Positions 1 through 8,840 are shown, counted from the first letter of the stretch. The stretch: 64,000 nt of DNA from CAUZIB01 sp963663925 (GCA_965237405.1 OZ250139.1:124001-188000), one strand, 5' to 3'. Notes: generated from the sequence alone by a model not told the origin. Program-made: numbers and translations.

Positions 1-429
1 CTTGCCGGACCCGACGGCCCCGAAAATCGCCACGCCGGTATAGAGTCCCCGCTCGGGGATCGTCAGCCATTCGGGGCTCTGGATCTCGATAGCTTTGACC
101 GGGTGATGGACCTCCCCGACGACAATCGCCGGGCCGTCCGCCGTAGGCGAAAGCGGCCACGCGGGAAGGCGCGATCGGAGCCCGAGACTGACGCCCATCC
201 GGGCGAACCAGATCCGGGACGTGCTGATAAGGAATTGGCCGATGAGGTACGCGGCCACGCCCGGCGCGACGTAGAACCAAGCGACGACAGCGGTGTAAAA
301 GTTCGGGGTGTGGTAGCGGACGAGCACGGCCACGGAATCGGCCTGGGGAAACATGCCGGGCCACGTCCACGCGGCCACGGCACTGATACCGCCGACGACA
401 AGAAAGGCGCGGATAAGTGCGTCAAGCAT
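1..429 (-). CDS. TraG/VirD4-like conjugative coupling ATPase, N-terminal part (runs off window)
   Basis: The minus strand is open from ATG at 429 to the window edge (143 codons, no stop). The product has two hydrophobic segments at about residues 5-22 and 45-68, then a soluble stretch ending in a Walker A motif (FGAVGSGK, residues 136-143) exactly at the edge. Two N-terminal membrane helices followed by a P-loop is the layout of type IV coupling proteins, which couple the relaxosome to the secretion channel at the inner membrane. The next gene upstream and the repeat block at 430-813 also look like mobile-element backbone. The catalytic remainder is outside the window, so another membrane-anchored P-loop ATPase (for example FtsK-like) cannot be excluded. 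Confidence 0.6.
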   Translation of the reverse strand, partial: MLDALIRAFLVVGGISAVAAWTWPGMFPQADSVAVLVRYHTPNFYTAVVAWFYVAPGVAAYLIGQFLISTSRIWFARMGVSLGLRSRLPAWPLSPTADGPAIVVGEVHHPVKAIEIQSPEWLTIPERGLYTGVAIFGAVGSGK

Positions 430-813
430 CGCGCGCCTCGGCGGGGCTGATCGGCCGTCTCGCGTGTCGGCCTCTGAGCCTTTCCGAAGGGATAAATACG
501 ACGGGAGCGACCCCCACGGAGAGGGGGGGGGATTGTAGACACTGGTGTAGACACCGGTGTAGACACTCCCCCCATCGACTGACCGCGCCAGCGGTCAAAA
601 AGGGGGGGTCGCTCCCGTCCAATCCCTCACCGCTGGCGCGGCTCGGGCTGTCCGGTCTAGTTCCAAAAGCACGAGCAAAACCAGCGGAAAGGGGCGCGGT
701 GTCTGTAGACACTCGCCCCCTCAATTTGTAGACACCCCCCCCCCCCACGTCCGCGTCTACAAAACCCTGCCCTGCGCCCTGCCCTGCAAACGGGCCGAAA
801 CATGAGGTCCGCA
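430..813. repeat. Iteron/oriT-like non-coding block with five TGTAGACAC repeats
   Basis: This is a 384-bp gap between two minus-strand genes. The 9-mer TGTAGACAC occurs at 534-542, 546-554, 558-566, 704-712 and 727-735, with an inverted partial copy at 755-761. The first three copies are 12 bp apart and lie between the arms of a perfect 15-bp inverted repeat (acgggagcgaccccc at 501-515, complement at 604-618). A second palindrome, TGACCGC-N4-GCGGTCA, is at 579-596. Direct repeats plus an inverted repeat next to a coupling-protein gene suggest an origin of transfer or replication, or an operator. Poly-G/C tracts also occur. Confidence 0.55.
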
Positions 814-1784
814 TTAGCTCAACAGGTCGGGAGTGGTGAGCCGGAGACTCGACCAGATTTGGAAACGGTCAATGGTGCCGTGGGTGGTCGTTTTGGTGGG
901 TGTGCCTTCGGGAAGTTGCCGCAGTGTTTTGAGCCGTTTCGCCGCTGTGCTGAATCCACCTAGCGCGGCAAGGTCAGCACGATCCCCGACGGTAATACCA
1001 GCTTTCAAGCGCGCGATTTCCTGACGGATTTCCGGGTCGGCCTGGGTCTGCCCGGTGGGGTTGTCGGTGCCGGTGCCGTCGCCGTCCTGGGTCCAGTGTT
1101 TGAGCACGGGCGCGGTCGGCCGCGTCCGCGCCCAAGCCGACGGCGACGACGTGGACGGCGAAAGTCCGGGCACGAAGCGCGGACCAGAGGGGCATGTGAG
1201 CGGTGCCCCAGGCGCGGAGTTCGCTATCGGTCGTTTGGTGAGCGTCCCACGTACACGAAGGTCGCCGCTTGATCGTCTACGGCGATCGGCAGCTTGAACG
1301 CAAAATAGCGCGGGGTCTGCGGTTTGCCCTCCGGGCCGTACAGCCGGTACGGGAAGGTGCGCCGGTCCAGCCCTAGCGCCTCGAAGCGGCGCACCTTGTC
1401 GGCCTCGGTGGGGAGCCAGCCGAACGTCGGCCGCTCGATAATGTAATCGAGCGAGAGTAGCCGGCGGGTGAGGACAACGGTGTTCGCGGCCTTCGACCGG
1501 CGGTGTCGTACGTCGGGGATTCCAAGCGCGTGATAGAGGGGCTTGCCCGTCAGTAAAACGGCGCGCGCGCGGCCGGGGAAGATGTGCCGCTCGTCCTCGA
1601 ACGCGAGTTTTTTCTCGACAAGCACGCGCACGAAACGGCTCACCATTTCGCGGCGCTGGTCGTCGAAGTAGTGCCGCCACTGTGAGCGCGTAAAGACGCC
1701 GCTATGAAGCGCGACGAGCGCGAGCCATTCCGCCTCGCGCCCGGTCCATCCGAGGGGCGCGAGCTTGGCGGCGTGGTCCTGCAA
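814..1784 (-). pseudogene. Mobile-element gene, replication-relaxation/winged-helix-like, frameshifted
   Basis: The first ~186 codons (from 1784) read as one protein beginning MQDHAAKLAPLGWTG with an LALHSGVF-type segment, resembling the winged-helix replication-relaxation-like proteins found beside TraG in conjugative elements. That frame stops at about 1224. A sensible continuation (SELRAWGTAHMPLWSAL) runs in a second frame, and the C-terminus (KHWTQDGDGTG to the stop at 814) in a third. At least two frameshifts are therefore needed to read it through, so it is called broken. The family assignment rests on recalled similarity and is moderate at best. It lies directly upstream of the coupling-protein gene and its repeat block. 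Confidence 0.45.
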
Positions 1785-1800
1785 CGTCGGGACCGTGACG

Positions 1801-2873
1801 GGCGTTGTTGCGCGGTTCGAAAACTGACCCGCAACGCCCCCGACCCACAGACCCGTTAACGACCGATAGCGTACGACGCCGGCCTACCAAGCTGAGTCAT
1901 CTGATTGAGGATGTTACATGCGAGGATGGCCTCCGTCTCTTGCCCCGCCCGACTGCGCGCTCGAAGGCTCTCCCCGATGATCACCTTGTACCGGAAGAAG
2001 GCGTTCTCCATACGGGCCTGCTGATGGTAGCCCGAGTCCTTCTTCCACTGTCGCCGTCCAGCCTGCTGCACCTGTCGGATCGTGCGGTCGCGCGCGGGCG
2101 ATCGTGGTCGCCGTCCAGACACGGTGGCTGTCCTGGTCGGTGGAATGACGACCGTCGCGCCACGCGCACCCGCAGCCTCGTAGATGCCACGCGTGTCGTA
2201 GGCCGCGTCCGCCGTGAGGCAGGAGACGTTGCCTTCGACCTGGTCGATCAGATCGAGGGCTGTCGTCGCGTCGTCAACAGGCCCGCCGGTCAGGGCGTGA
2301 GCGACGATCACGCCCGATCCGTCGACGCCCAGATGAAGCTTCTTCCAGCCGCGTCTCCCGCGTCCGCCATGTTTCACGGCCGCCCATTCACCTTCACCCA
2401 CAGTCGAGAGCCCGGTACTGTCGACGATGAGATGTATGCCTGCGCCCGCGGGGAGGCGGCGAAGTGCAAGGTCGAGGTGCTGACCACGCCGTGAGAGAGT
2501 CGTGTGATCGGGCGCGGACAGGTCGAGGCACAGCATCCCGAAGATCGACCTCAGAAAGCCCTCCGTCTGACGAAGGGGCAGGTGAAAGATCAGGCGGAGC
2601 GTCAGCGCGGTTTCGATGGCAACCTCGGAGTACTGCAGCTGCCCTCCGCGCTTGCCGACGCCCACGGCCTCCCACGTGGCGATCGCTTCCGGCGTCAACC
2701 ACAGGGTGACGTCGCCTCGCTGGACCAGTGCTCGGTCGTACGCCGGCCAGTTTCCGACGCGGTATTTCGTTTTGTACCTGGGATGCACTCTCGACTTCAC
2801 GTCGAGATCATGCCCCTTCGGCCGTCACGATGGCCAGGGCCACGACGAACACTTGTTTCCGCGCACCAACGCC
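1801..2873 (-). mobile_element. IS5-family element copy A
   Basis: The element is about 1,073 bp and bounded by imperfect terminal inverted repeats (GGCGTTGTTGCGCGG at 1801, complement of GGCGTTGGTGCGCGG at 2873). The same ends delimit copies at 27530-28621 and 30285-31357. No flanking target duplication is visible. On its right it cuts an XRE regulator gene. Confidence 0.85.
1856..2800 (-). CDS. IS5-family (IS903-like) DDE transposase, copy A
   Basis: An intact 314-residue DDE transposase. The N-terminus has the NWPAYDRALVQRGDVTLWL signature of the IS903 subgroup. The catalytic core shows the first Asp in LIVDSTGL, the second Asp in LTADAAYD and the Glu in RMENAFFRYK. It differs from the intact copy at 30358-31302 by only a few residues (for example GGPVDD against GGHVDD), so transposition was recent. 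The long open frame on the opposite strand is a shadow. Confidence 0.9.
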   Translation of the reverse strand: MKSRVHPRYKTKYRVGNWPAYDRALVQRGDVTLWLTPEAIATWEAVGVGKRGGQLQYSEVAIETALTLRLIFHLPLRQTEGFLRSIFGMLCLDLSAPDHTTLSRRGQHLDLALRRLPAGAGIHLIVDSTGLSTVGEGEWAAVKHGGRGRRGWKKLHLGVDGSGVIVAHALTGGPVDDATTALDLIDQVEGNVSCLTADAAYDTRGIYEAAGARGATVVIPPTRTATVSGRRPRSPARDRTIRQVQQAGRRQWKKDSGYHQQARMENAFFRYKVIIGESLRARSRAGQETEAILACNILNQMTQLGRPASYAIGR

Positions 2874-2996
2874 GCGCCGCGCCCACCAGGGTGGGGCCAA
2901 TTGCGCCTGGCTCAGGCCGCGCGCGCGACGAAGCGCGCGAATCTGCTCAGCGTAGTCGCTTGGAACGCTAGTCCACATTCGTTTGACGCCGAACAC
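2874..2996 (-). pseudogene. XRE-type HTH regulator, N-terminal stub cut by IS5
   Basis: Reading left from 2996, the stub contains SDYAEQIRALRRARGLSQAQLA, the start of a Cro/CI-type helix-turn-helix, and enters the IS5 end at 2873 after about 40 residues. Nothing beyond the IS restores the domain, so the gene is truncated. It could have been the regulator of the mobile element at the left edge. Confidence 0.5.
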
Positions 2997-3131
2997 TTCC
3001 CGAATTGAGACGAGCTGCTGCTGCGGTTCACGAAGGATCAGATACCTACAGGGCCATGGCCGCCGCAGACGAACGCCAGCGGCGCCAACAACTCACGCTG
3101 ACACGCGGGGCTGAAACCCCGCCCCGTCGTG

Positions 3132-4568
3132 TCATGCCGAGGCGGTCGCCAGAATGGCGGCCGCCTCCTCCGCCAGATCCGTCACGCACGCCTCCATGTG
3201 ACGGGCGCGGGTCCGGAAGCTCAGGACACAGACCCGCGCCAGGAACCTCCCCTCCACGACGGCACCAGACAGCATCACGCGGTTCCGAAGGTTCACACGC
3301 TCCACCAGGAGCTGGGTAGCGGTGTTCTCCTTTACCAGGCTGGAGCCAGGCCAGCGAAGGTGGAACGCAAAGAGCGACACCTGCGGCGGGGCCACCATCA
3401 CGATCCCGGGGACTGTGGCCACGCGCGCGGCCGCCTCCAGGGCGAGGGAACGCTTCTCTTCCAGGGCGGCCCGGAACCGCCCTGCGCCGTACAGCTTTAC
3501 GCAGAGCCAGACACGAAGGCCCGGGAACCCACGCGAGAGCTCCGGCCCGTACTGATGCGGGTCGTAAAAATCGTCGCCCTCTGGCGGATTTGGCAGGTAG
3601 CTCGCGGTCGCCTCGTGCGCCCGGCGCAGCGCAGCGCCGTCGCGCACGAGCAGGGCTCCTGTGCCGTATGGCAAGAACAGGCCCTTGTGCGGATCGAGCG
3701 TGAGGGAATCAGCCCGCGAAAGCCCGGGCATAAGATCCCGAAGCTCCGGACACATGTAGAAGAACGCCCCGTAGGCACCGTCCACGTGGTGCCAGAGCCC
3801 TTCACGGGCGCACAGGTCAGCGATCGCATTCAACGGATCGACCGCGCCCGTATTCGTGGTGCCGGCCGACGACATGACGCAGAACGGTCGGAGCCCGCCG
3901 CGGCGATCCGCAGCAATCGCGTCGGCCAGAGCCCCCACATCCATGCGGAACTGCTTATCGACCGGGACGGTCCGGATCCGGTCCGGCATGATGCCGGCCA
4001 GCCGGGCAGACTTGATCATCGAGTGATGCATCTGCGTCGAGCCGTACAGCACGCCCGGGCGGATCTCCCGGCCGAGATGCTGCTCGCGCGCACACAGCAC
4101 AGCGTTGAAATGCGCCATCGAGCCGCCGGTCGTGAACAGCCCGCGCGTTTGGGCCGGAAACTCCATCCAGTCGCGCAGCCAGTCGAGCGTGTTGGATTCG
4201 AGCTGAACGAGCGCTGGTGCCGCCAGCCACACCCCGGTGTAGCGATTGACCACGTCGGCAATCAGATCCGCCAGCCCCGCGGGATACAGCCCGCCGCCTG
4301 GAATGTAGGCGAGATAGCCTGGCCCAGGTGCCGTAAAAGACCGCGGCACCCACTCGGCGAGCAACTGGTCGAGTAGCGGCTCGTACGCGACACCCTGTTC
4401 GGGTGCCGGTTCGCGGAGGCGGCGGCAGAGATCCGCCGCGCCCACGTCGCCTCGGGCCGGCTGCGTCTCGAGACTCAGAATGTGGTCTACGAGCCGCTCG
4501 ATGGTGGCGTACCCCATGCGCCGCATCTCGTCGGCCGTGAATTCTAGGTTGGCGAGGTCCGTGGACAT
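3132..4568 (-). CDS. Pyridoxal-phosphate-dependent group II amino-acid decarboxylase
   Basis: A 478-residue protein starting at MSTDLANLEF; a start 11 codons upstream at 4601 is possible but less likely. It has the group II decarboxylase (aromatic-L-amino-acid/tyrosine decarboxylase-like) fold: TTGGS phosphate-binding segment at 146-150, paired His at 181-182 for cofactor stacking, HVDGAYG with the cofactor Asp at 263, and the Schiff-base lysine in LDPHKG (K295). It would decarboxylate an aromatic or related amino acid in the cytoplasm. The substrate cannot be read from the sequence. Length and motifs are intact, which is notable because it sits between two IS-rich stretches with no operon partner. 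Confidence 0.85.
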   Translation of the reverse strand: MSTDLANLEFTADEMRRMGYATIERLVDHILSLETQPARGDVGAADLCRRLREPAPEQGVAYEPLLDQLLAEWVPRSFTAPGPGYLAYIPGGGLYPAGLADLIADVVNRYTGVWLAAPALVQLESNTLDWLRDWMEFPAQTRGLFTTGGSMAHFNAVLCAREQHLGREIRPGVLYGSTQMHHSMIKSARLAGIMPDRIRTVPVDKQFRMDVGALADAIAADRRGGLRPFCVMSSAGTTNTGAVDPLNAIADLCAREGLWHHVDGAYGAFFYMCPELRDLMPGLSRADSLTLDPHKGLFLPYGTGALLVRDGAALRRAHEATASYLPNPPEGDDFYDPHQYGPELSRGFPGLRVWLCVKLYGAGRFRAALEEKRSLALEAAARVATVPGIVMVAPPQVSLFAFHLRWPGSSLVKENTATQLLVERVNLRNRVMLSGAVVEGRFLARVCVLSFRTRARHMEACVTDLAEEAAAILATASA

Positions 4569-4648
4569 CGGTAGCAACTCTACAACGAGGAACGCTCGCA
4601 TCGTGCACTCGGTCGCCTCCCGCTAGCTGTGAATGTCAAAGATGTTGT

Positions 4649-4760
4649 TCATCTTAGGCAGTCTCTTGGAAACGCATCCACGGCGACCGCCGGCCGAGGC
4701 TCGCAATGTGGACGTCGGTGGTTGTAGAAGCGCAGATACGGTCTCAGGGCGGCTGTGCGC
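4649..4760 (-). pseudogene. IS481/IS3-like transposase C-terminal scrap
   Basis: The minus frame encodes LRPYLRFYNHRRPHCEP followed by about 15 residues and a stop at 4649. The YNHRRPH pattern is the conserved end of rve-type integrase transposases. The left end of IS5 copy D (4761) removes everything upstream. Confidence 0.55.
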
Positions 4761-5844
4761 GGCGTTGTTGCATGAAGAACCACTGTGGGTGGGGCGGCGT
4801 GGCCCGCACTTCTCGTGACCCTCCGCAGGAGCCACACTACCGGGATGCAGTCGAAGGTCCATCCCACGTATAAGACGCAGTACCGCGTGGCGAACTGGCC
4901 GGCCTATAACCAGGCCCTCGTTCGCCGCGGTGATGTGACGGTGTGGGTGTCCTCGGAAGCGATCGCTGCCTGGACGGCCAGGCGGAGCGGCCGGCGGGGT
5001 GGGCAGCGGCGCGACTCGGATCTCGCCATCGAGACCGCTCTGACCCTGCGGCTCATCTACCATCTCTCCCGCTGCGCCAGGCCGAAGGGTTCCTGCACGC
5101 GCTGTTCGGGATCATGCGTCTCGACCTCTCCGTTCCCGACTAGACGCCGCTCTCTCGGCGCCGTCAGCATCTGCGGCGCCGTCTGCGGCCGGTCCCGCCC
5201 GGCGAGAGCCTTCATCTCGTGCGTGACAGTACGGGTCTGTCCATCGTCGGGGCAGGGGAGTGGGCGGCCGCGACACACGGTGGTTGCGGCCGGCGTGGCT
5301 GGCGGAAGCTCCACCGTGGCGTCGATCAGTCAGGTGTGATCCGTGTCCACACGCTAACCGAGAAGACGGGTGACGATGCGACCACCGCCGTGGATCTGCT
5401 CACTGCGGTCGAGGGCCCTCTCGTGCGCGTCACCGCTGACGCCGCCTCTGACACGGTCGCCGTCTACGAAACGGCGACGGCGCGGGGTGCGACGGTCGTC
5501 ATCCCACCGGCCAGGACGGCGAACGTCTCTGGTCACGGCCCGCGGTCGCCCGCGCGGGATCGGACGATCATGTTGGTGAAGACGCTCGGCCGGCGCCGCT
5601 GGAAGAAGGTGTCAGGGTACCATCGTCAGGGCCGGGTGGAGAACACGTTCTTCCGATACACGTCCATTATCGGAGATGGCCTCCGGGCCCGGAGGCCAGC
5701 CGGGCAGGGGAGTGCGGTCGTCCTCGGCTGTGCGATCCTCAATCGGATGACCGCCCTCGGCCGACCAGTGTCGTATCGCTTCGACAGGTGAGGATCCTGT
5801 CGGTGGGCATCGTGCGGGCCAGTCACGATTCGTGCAACAATGCC
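4761..5844 (+). mobile_element. IS5-family element copy D (second IS5 type), decayed
   Basis: Terminal repeats GGCGTTGTTGCATGA at 4761 and the complement of GGCATTGTTGCACGA at 5844 delimit the element. It is the same type as the intact copy at 19256-20324 and distinct from the 1801/27530/30285 type. No target duplication was found. Confidence 0.8.
4845..5791 (+). pseudogene. IS5-family transposase, frameshift and nonsense
   Basis: It starts as MQSKVHPTYKTQYRVANW, like the intact copy at 19299-20243. Near 5070 one base is missing in the LPLRQAEGF region, shifting the frame. In the correct frame a Tyr codon has become TAG near 5143. The C-terminal half (DSTGLSIVGAGEW through VENTFFRYTS) is open from 5219 to 5791. 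The element is inactive unless helped in trans. Confidence 0.85.
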
Positions 5845-5936
5845 CCTTGGCGAGGCTTTGGTGCATGGCTCCTGACCCTTACTTCGGCGGGCATCGTCAA
5901 CCGGGCACTGACGCCCCTATATGTCAAGACACTCCT

Positions 5937-7022
5937 TCAGGCGGCCTGGATGATCTCTTGACGAGCGCGGAAGTCGGTCATGACGCGCTGGTAGATCTCT
6001 CGCGCGAGGAAGCGTTTCAGGCAGCGGATGATGTCGCGTTTGGTCCGGCCAGCGGCGATGCGTCGGGCGACGTAGTCGCGGGTCGGTTGGTGGAATTGCA
6101 TCCGGACGATGACGGCTCGATAGAGGGCCGCGTTGGCGTGTCGGTGGCCGCCTCGATTGAGGCGGTGCCGCCCGGTGGTCATCCCAGACGAGGCCGGGAT
6201 CGGGCAGGCGCCGCAGAGCTTCGCGAAGGCGGCCTCCGAACGAATCCGGTCGGGGTTATCGCCGAAGATGATCAACAGCTCAGCCGCGGTGTGGGCGCCC
6301 ACACCGAAGCCCTCGCAGAGGGTCGGTGATGTCGCGGTGGTGAGACGCGCGAGGTACTGGTCGTGCAGCGCGATTTCCTCGGCGAGAGCCATCCACCGAC
6401 GGGCGAGCGACCGGAGGGTGTGCTTGGCGGACGCGATGGGCGTGTCGATGGGGCCCGGTCGGAGTCCGGCGCAGCGCGTGAGCAGGCCGTGATCGGTGAG
6501 GTCGTGGAGGGCTTCTCGCAGGACGGGCGGGGCCTGCACGATGATCTGCTTCAGCGTGTTCATCGCCGTGGTGCGCGCTTTCATGGCGGTATCCCGTGTG
6601 ATCTTGAGCTGGCGGATCATCTCGACGGCGCCGTCCGCGGTCTTGGGGATGGCCGTCGACTGCCCCGCGAGCAGGGACCGCGCCGCCACCTCGGCGTCGA
6701 TGGTGTCGGACTTGCCGGCGGCGCGGCGTGTACGGCGGTCGCCCCGATTCACTTCCACGACATGATGCCCGGCTCGGCGGACGGCCCGTGCCAGGCCAGC
6801 GCCGTAGCTCCCGGTGCCTTCGATCCCGAACGCCTCAATCCGCCCGTGTGTCTCGGCCCACGTGACCAGAGCCTCGTAGCCACCCGAGTCCACTACGAAC
6901 GCGTGATCGCCCAGACGGATCCCCCAGCTGTCGATTGCCACCGCGACGTGGACATGCTTATGCGTATCAACACCGACGATCACCGTCCGCGCTTCGGGCG
7001 GCGTAGTTATGCGGTTGGTCAC
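5937..7022 (-). CDS. IS110-family DEDD transposase, copy 1
   Basis: An intact 361-residue transposase. The N-terminal RuvC-like DEDD domain shows GVDTHKHVHVAVAID (first Asp at 19), GIEGTGSYGAG (Glu) and KSDTIDAE (Asp pair). The C-terminal Tnp domain has the serine region PASSGMTTGRHR followed by RGGHRHANAAL. IS110 recombinases cut and join with a catalytic Ser and an RNA-guided RuvC-like site. The protein is identical to the copy at 20935-22020. Confidence 0.92.
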   Translation of the reverse strand: MTNRITTPPEARTVIVGVDTHKHVHVAVAIDSWGIRLGDHAFVVDSGGYEALVTWAETHGRIEAFGIEGTGSYGAGLARAVRRAGHHVVEVNRGDRRTRRAAGKSDTIDAEVAARSLLAGQSTAIPKTADGAVEMIRQLKITRDTAMKARTTAMNTLKQIIVQAPPVLREALHDLTDHGLLTRCAGLRPGPIDTPIASAKHTLRSLARRWMALAEEIALHDQYLARLTTATSPTLCEGFGVGAHTAAELLIIFGDNPDRIRSEAAFAKLCGACPIPASSGMTTGRHRLNRGGHRHANAALYRAVIVRMQFHQPTRDYVARRIAAGRTKRDIIRCLKRFLAREIYQRVMTDFRARQEIIQAA

Positions 7023-7288
7023 GGGTGGCCTCCTCGGATTGCGGCCCCGAGCTGGTCCGGGTGGGCGGACAGGACTGTGACGGGCCGTGGGTACAGCAGG
7101 CCCCTATTGGGTCACGGCCCATCCGGTCAGCTGGCTGCCGTACGAGTTGCCAGCGGGCGATGACCGACAGGTCAGTAGCCAGGACCGTAGGTCAGTCAAG
7201 TTAAGGGTCAGGCCATCACTCACCGGCACCCACCGGTGTCACAAGTGACCCCGTCAGGCAGGGAGATCATGCTCACAGTCAAGTTAAC
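7023..7288 (-). ncRNA. Candidate IS110 bridge RNA in the left end (copy 1)
   Basis: A 266-nt non-coding left end precedes the transposase start. IS110-group elements encode their bridge RNA in exactly this place. The stretch is conserved across four left ends in this window and contains a GGGCCGTG...CACGGCCC stem enclosing a smaller hairpin. It differs from copy 2 by one base in that inner hairpin (about 7109). Expression is not demonstrable from sequence. Confidence 0.5.
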
Positions 7289-8062
7289 GAGTCCGGGACA
7301 TACGAGGGCAGGCTAATCAGAGATCAGGCTGCCGTCACCGCGGTCCACACGGTGAATGCTTGTGCCCGCAACATTCGATGATGAACCGATCTCAGCCGGT
7401 GCCGACCCACGCGAAACAGATTTTGAATGATGCCGTGAACGTGCAAGAACCGCTGGGCGTGGGCAGGTGAGGTGAAGCCGCGCATCTGACGCTTCCGTTG
7501 TCGCGTGGGTTGGTGCGACACGTCGGCCCGATTGTTCGCGTATCGCGTCGTGTCATGGGTGACCACAGGCATGACGTCCCGATGGGCGACACGGTAGCTG
7601 CCCAACTGGTCGGTCACGAGCCGCACGGGTTCCTGTCGCTGACTGTTCAACAGTCGGCGGAAGAATCTCCGCGCTGCCCGCGCGTCCCGACGGGGTTGTA
7701 CGAGGATGTCGATCAGATCACCGTCTTGATCCACGGCGCGCCAGAGATACTGGCGCTCACCGTTGATCGTCACGAAGACTTCATCCAGGAACCACGTATC
7801 TCCGAGTCGACCTTGTCGGCGCTTCAACTGCCGAGCGTAGTCGGGGCCGAATTTCCCGCACCACTGCCGAATGGTTTCGTACGACACGATGATGCCGCGT
7901 TCGGCAAGCAGGTCCTCAACATCCCGGAAGCTCAGGCAGTATCTGTGGTAGAGCCAGACGGCATGGCTGATGATTTCGGGCGGAAAGCGATGCCGAAGGT
8001 AGCGGGGCCGGCGAGTGTGCATCCCGGCATTGTGCTGGGCGGAGAGTTAACTTGACAATACC
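7289..8062 (-). mobile_element. IS6-like element (type I)
   Basis: The upstream end is the complement of GGTATTGTCAAGTTAA (ending 8062). The matching terminal repeat at the other end should read GTTAACTTGACAATACC, and GTTAACTTGAC is present at 7278-7288 but runs straight into the IS110 left end. The IS6 end therefore appears to be occupied by IS110. A 5'-truncated relative lies at 31358-31970. Confidence 0.7.
7324..8022 (-). CDS. IS6-family DDE transposase
   Basis: A 232-residue transposase of IS6/IS26 type and normal length. It starts MHTRRPRYLRHRFPPEII, followed by the zinc/HTH-like segment SYETIRQWCGKFGP. The DDE core has the first Asp in TWFLDEVFV, the second Asp in RLVTDQLGSY, and conserved NNRADVSHQPTRQRKRQM, where the acidic Glu of the usual NRAENSHQ is Asp. 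It differs by scattered substitutions from the 31371-31934 fragment. Intact, but an IS110 occupies its 3' terminal repeat, so mobility is doubtful. Confidence 0.85.
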   Translation of the reverse strand: MHTRRPRYLRHRFPPEIISHAVWLYHRYCLSFRDVEDLLAERGIIVSYETIRQWCGKFGPDYARQLKRRQGRLGDTWFLDEVFVTINGERQYLWRAVDQDGDLIDILVQPRRDARAARRFFRRLLNSQRQEPVRLVTDQLGSYRVAHRDVMPVVTHDTTRYANNRADVSHQPTRQRKRQMRGFTSPAHAQRFLHVHGIIQNLFRVGRHRLRSVHHRMLRAQAFTVWTAVTAA

Positions 8063-8155
8063 GTCTGGGAGGCGTATCAACCGGTGAAGGCAAACCGAGG
8101 AGCAGCCGGCGTAGCTGCTCTGGGACGCCCTCGTCGCAATGACTATTCTTATCCG

Positions 8156-8518
8156 GTGGCGGAAGTCGAGCGCATCAGCGCTGTAACGTTCGCGGTTCGG
8201 GACATGGCTCGCTCCGTCGCTTTCTACAGGCAGCTGGGGTTCACAATGTTGCGCGGCGGCGAGGACGCTTCGTTCAGCAGCTTTCGGTTCGGCGAAGCCT
8301 GCGTGAATCTGGCGACCGTCTCCACCTATAAGGGACAATGGTGGGGGCGGGTAATCTTCCGTGTTACCGAGGTCGATGCATACCACCAAACGCTCACTGC
8401 GGCCGGGCTCCAACCTGACAAACCGATGGATGCTCCCTGGGGCGAGCGCTTCTTTCACATCAGCGACCCGGACGGGCACGAGCTCAGTTTCGCGGCGTTG
8501 CTGCTGTCGCGATTCTGA
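8156..8518 (+). CDS. VOC-family (glyoxalase/dioxygenase-like) protein
   Basis: About 120 residues from a GTG at 8156; a GTG at 8084 in the same frame adds 24 atypical residues. The sequence has the VOC pattern: TFAVRDMARSVAFYRQLGFTML at the N-terminus, then GRVIFRVTEVDAYHQTL, and a C-terminal FHISDPDGHELSF, whose Asp-Pro-Asp-Gly-His-Glu is the usual metal-binding Glu strand. Single VOC domains act as glyoxalases, dioxygenases or antibiotic-sequestering proteins. The substrate is unknown. It follows the IS6 end and has no obvious operon partner. Confidence 0.75.
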   Translation: MAEVERISAVTFAVRDMARSVAFYRQLGFTMLRGGEDASFSSFRFGEACVNLATVSTYKGQWWGRVIFRVTEVDAYHQTLTAAGLQPDKPMDAPWGERFFHISDPDGHELSFAALLLSRF

Positions 8519-8707
8519 GTAGCGAGTGGGCGTGGGGCATGAATGGGTTGGGCTGATGTATAAGGCCGGCCTGAGCGTAGACCTCGGCTGAATGTACACG
8601 GCCGGCCAGGGTGTCCCGCAGGACCTCGGGATGATGTATGCGGAAGGATTCCCCTCTCACGTCACAACGCGCCGCGGTCGGACAAGGGAACGCCAGCGCG
8701 CAGGCAC

Positions 8708-8840
8708 ATGTTAGCGTTTGTCTCGTTGACCCGCAGCGAGTGGGCGTTGGCTTACTATCGCCGGCAGCGGGCACGAGGGCATTGCCCCGCAGCCGTCGCA
8801 GGAAACGGAGCAACGGGCGCACAGGTCGCACCTGATGGGA
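8708..8840 (+). pseudogene. Possible IS110/IS1111-type transposase tail
   Basis: A short segment encodes SEWALAYYRRQRARGHCPAAV, resembling the WAxAYYxxQRARGK pattern near the C-terminus of IS1111-type transposases, after which the frame degrades. It is supported by one motif only and could be chance. The surrounding stretch 8519-9018 shows no other convincing gene. Confidence 0.25.

Larger units (their letters stand above)
5908..7288 (-). mobile_element. IS110-family element, copy 1
   Basis: A 1,381-bp element, the same length as copy 2 (20669-22049), delimited by comparing the two copies. The left end reads GTTAACTTGACTGTGAGC (complement of 7271-7288) and the right end reads to CGTCAG (complement of 5908). 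There are no terminal inverted repeats, as is usual for IS110. The left end directly abuts the 3' end of the IS6-like element at 7289. Confidence 0.8.

Noticed and set aside
534..735. Repeated TGTAGACAC as a CRISPR array
   Set aside because: The 9-mers are too short and spacing is irregular (12 bp, then 138 bp). There are no equal spacers or cas genes.
1805..2494. Long plus-strand ORF opposite the IS5 transposase
   Set aside because: It is a high-GC shadow of the transposase. The same shadow appears opposite all copies of the element.
1801..2873. A target-site duplication around the IS5 copies
   Set aside because: Flanks were compared at lengths up to 9 bp for all five copies and none match. 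Rearrangement after insertion is likely.
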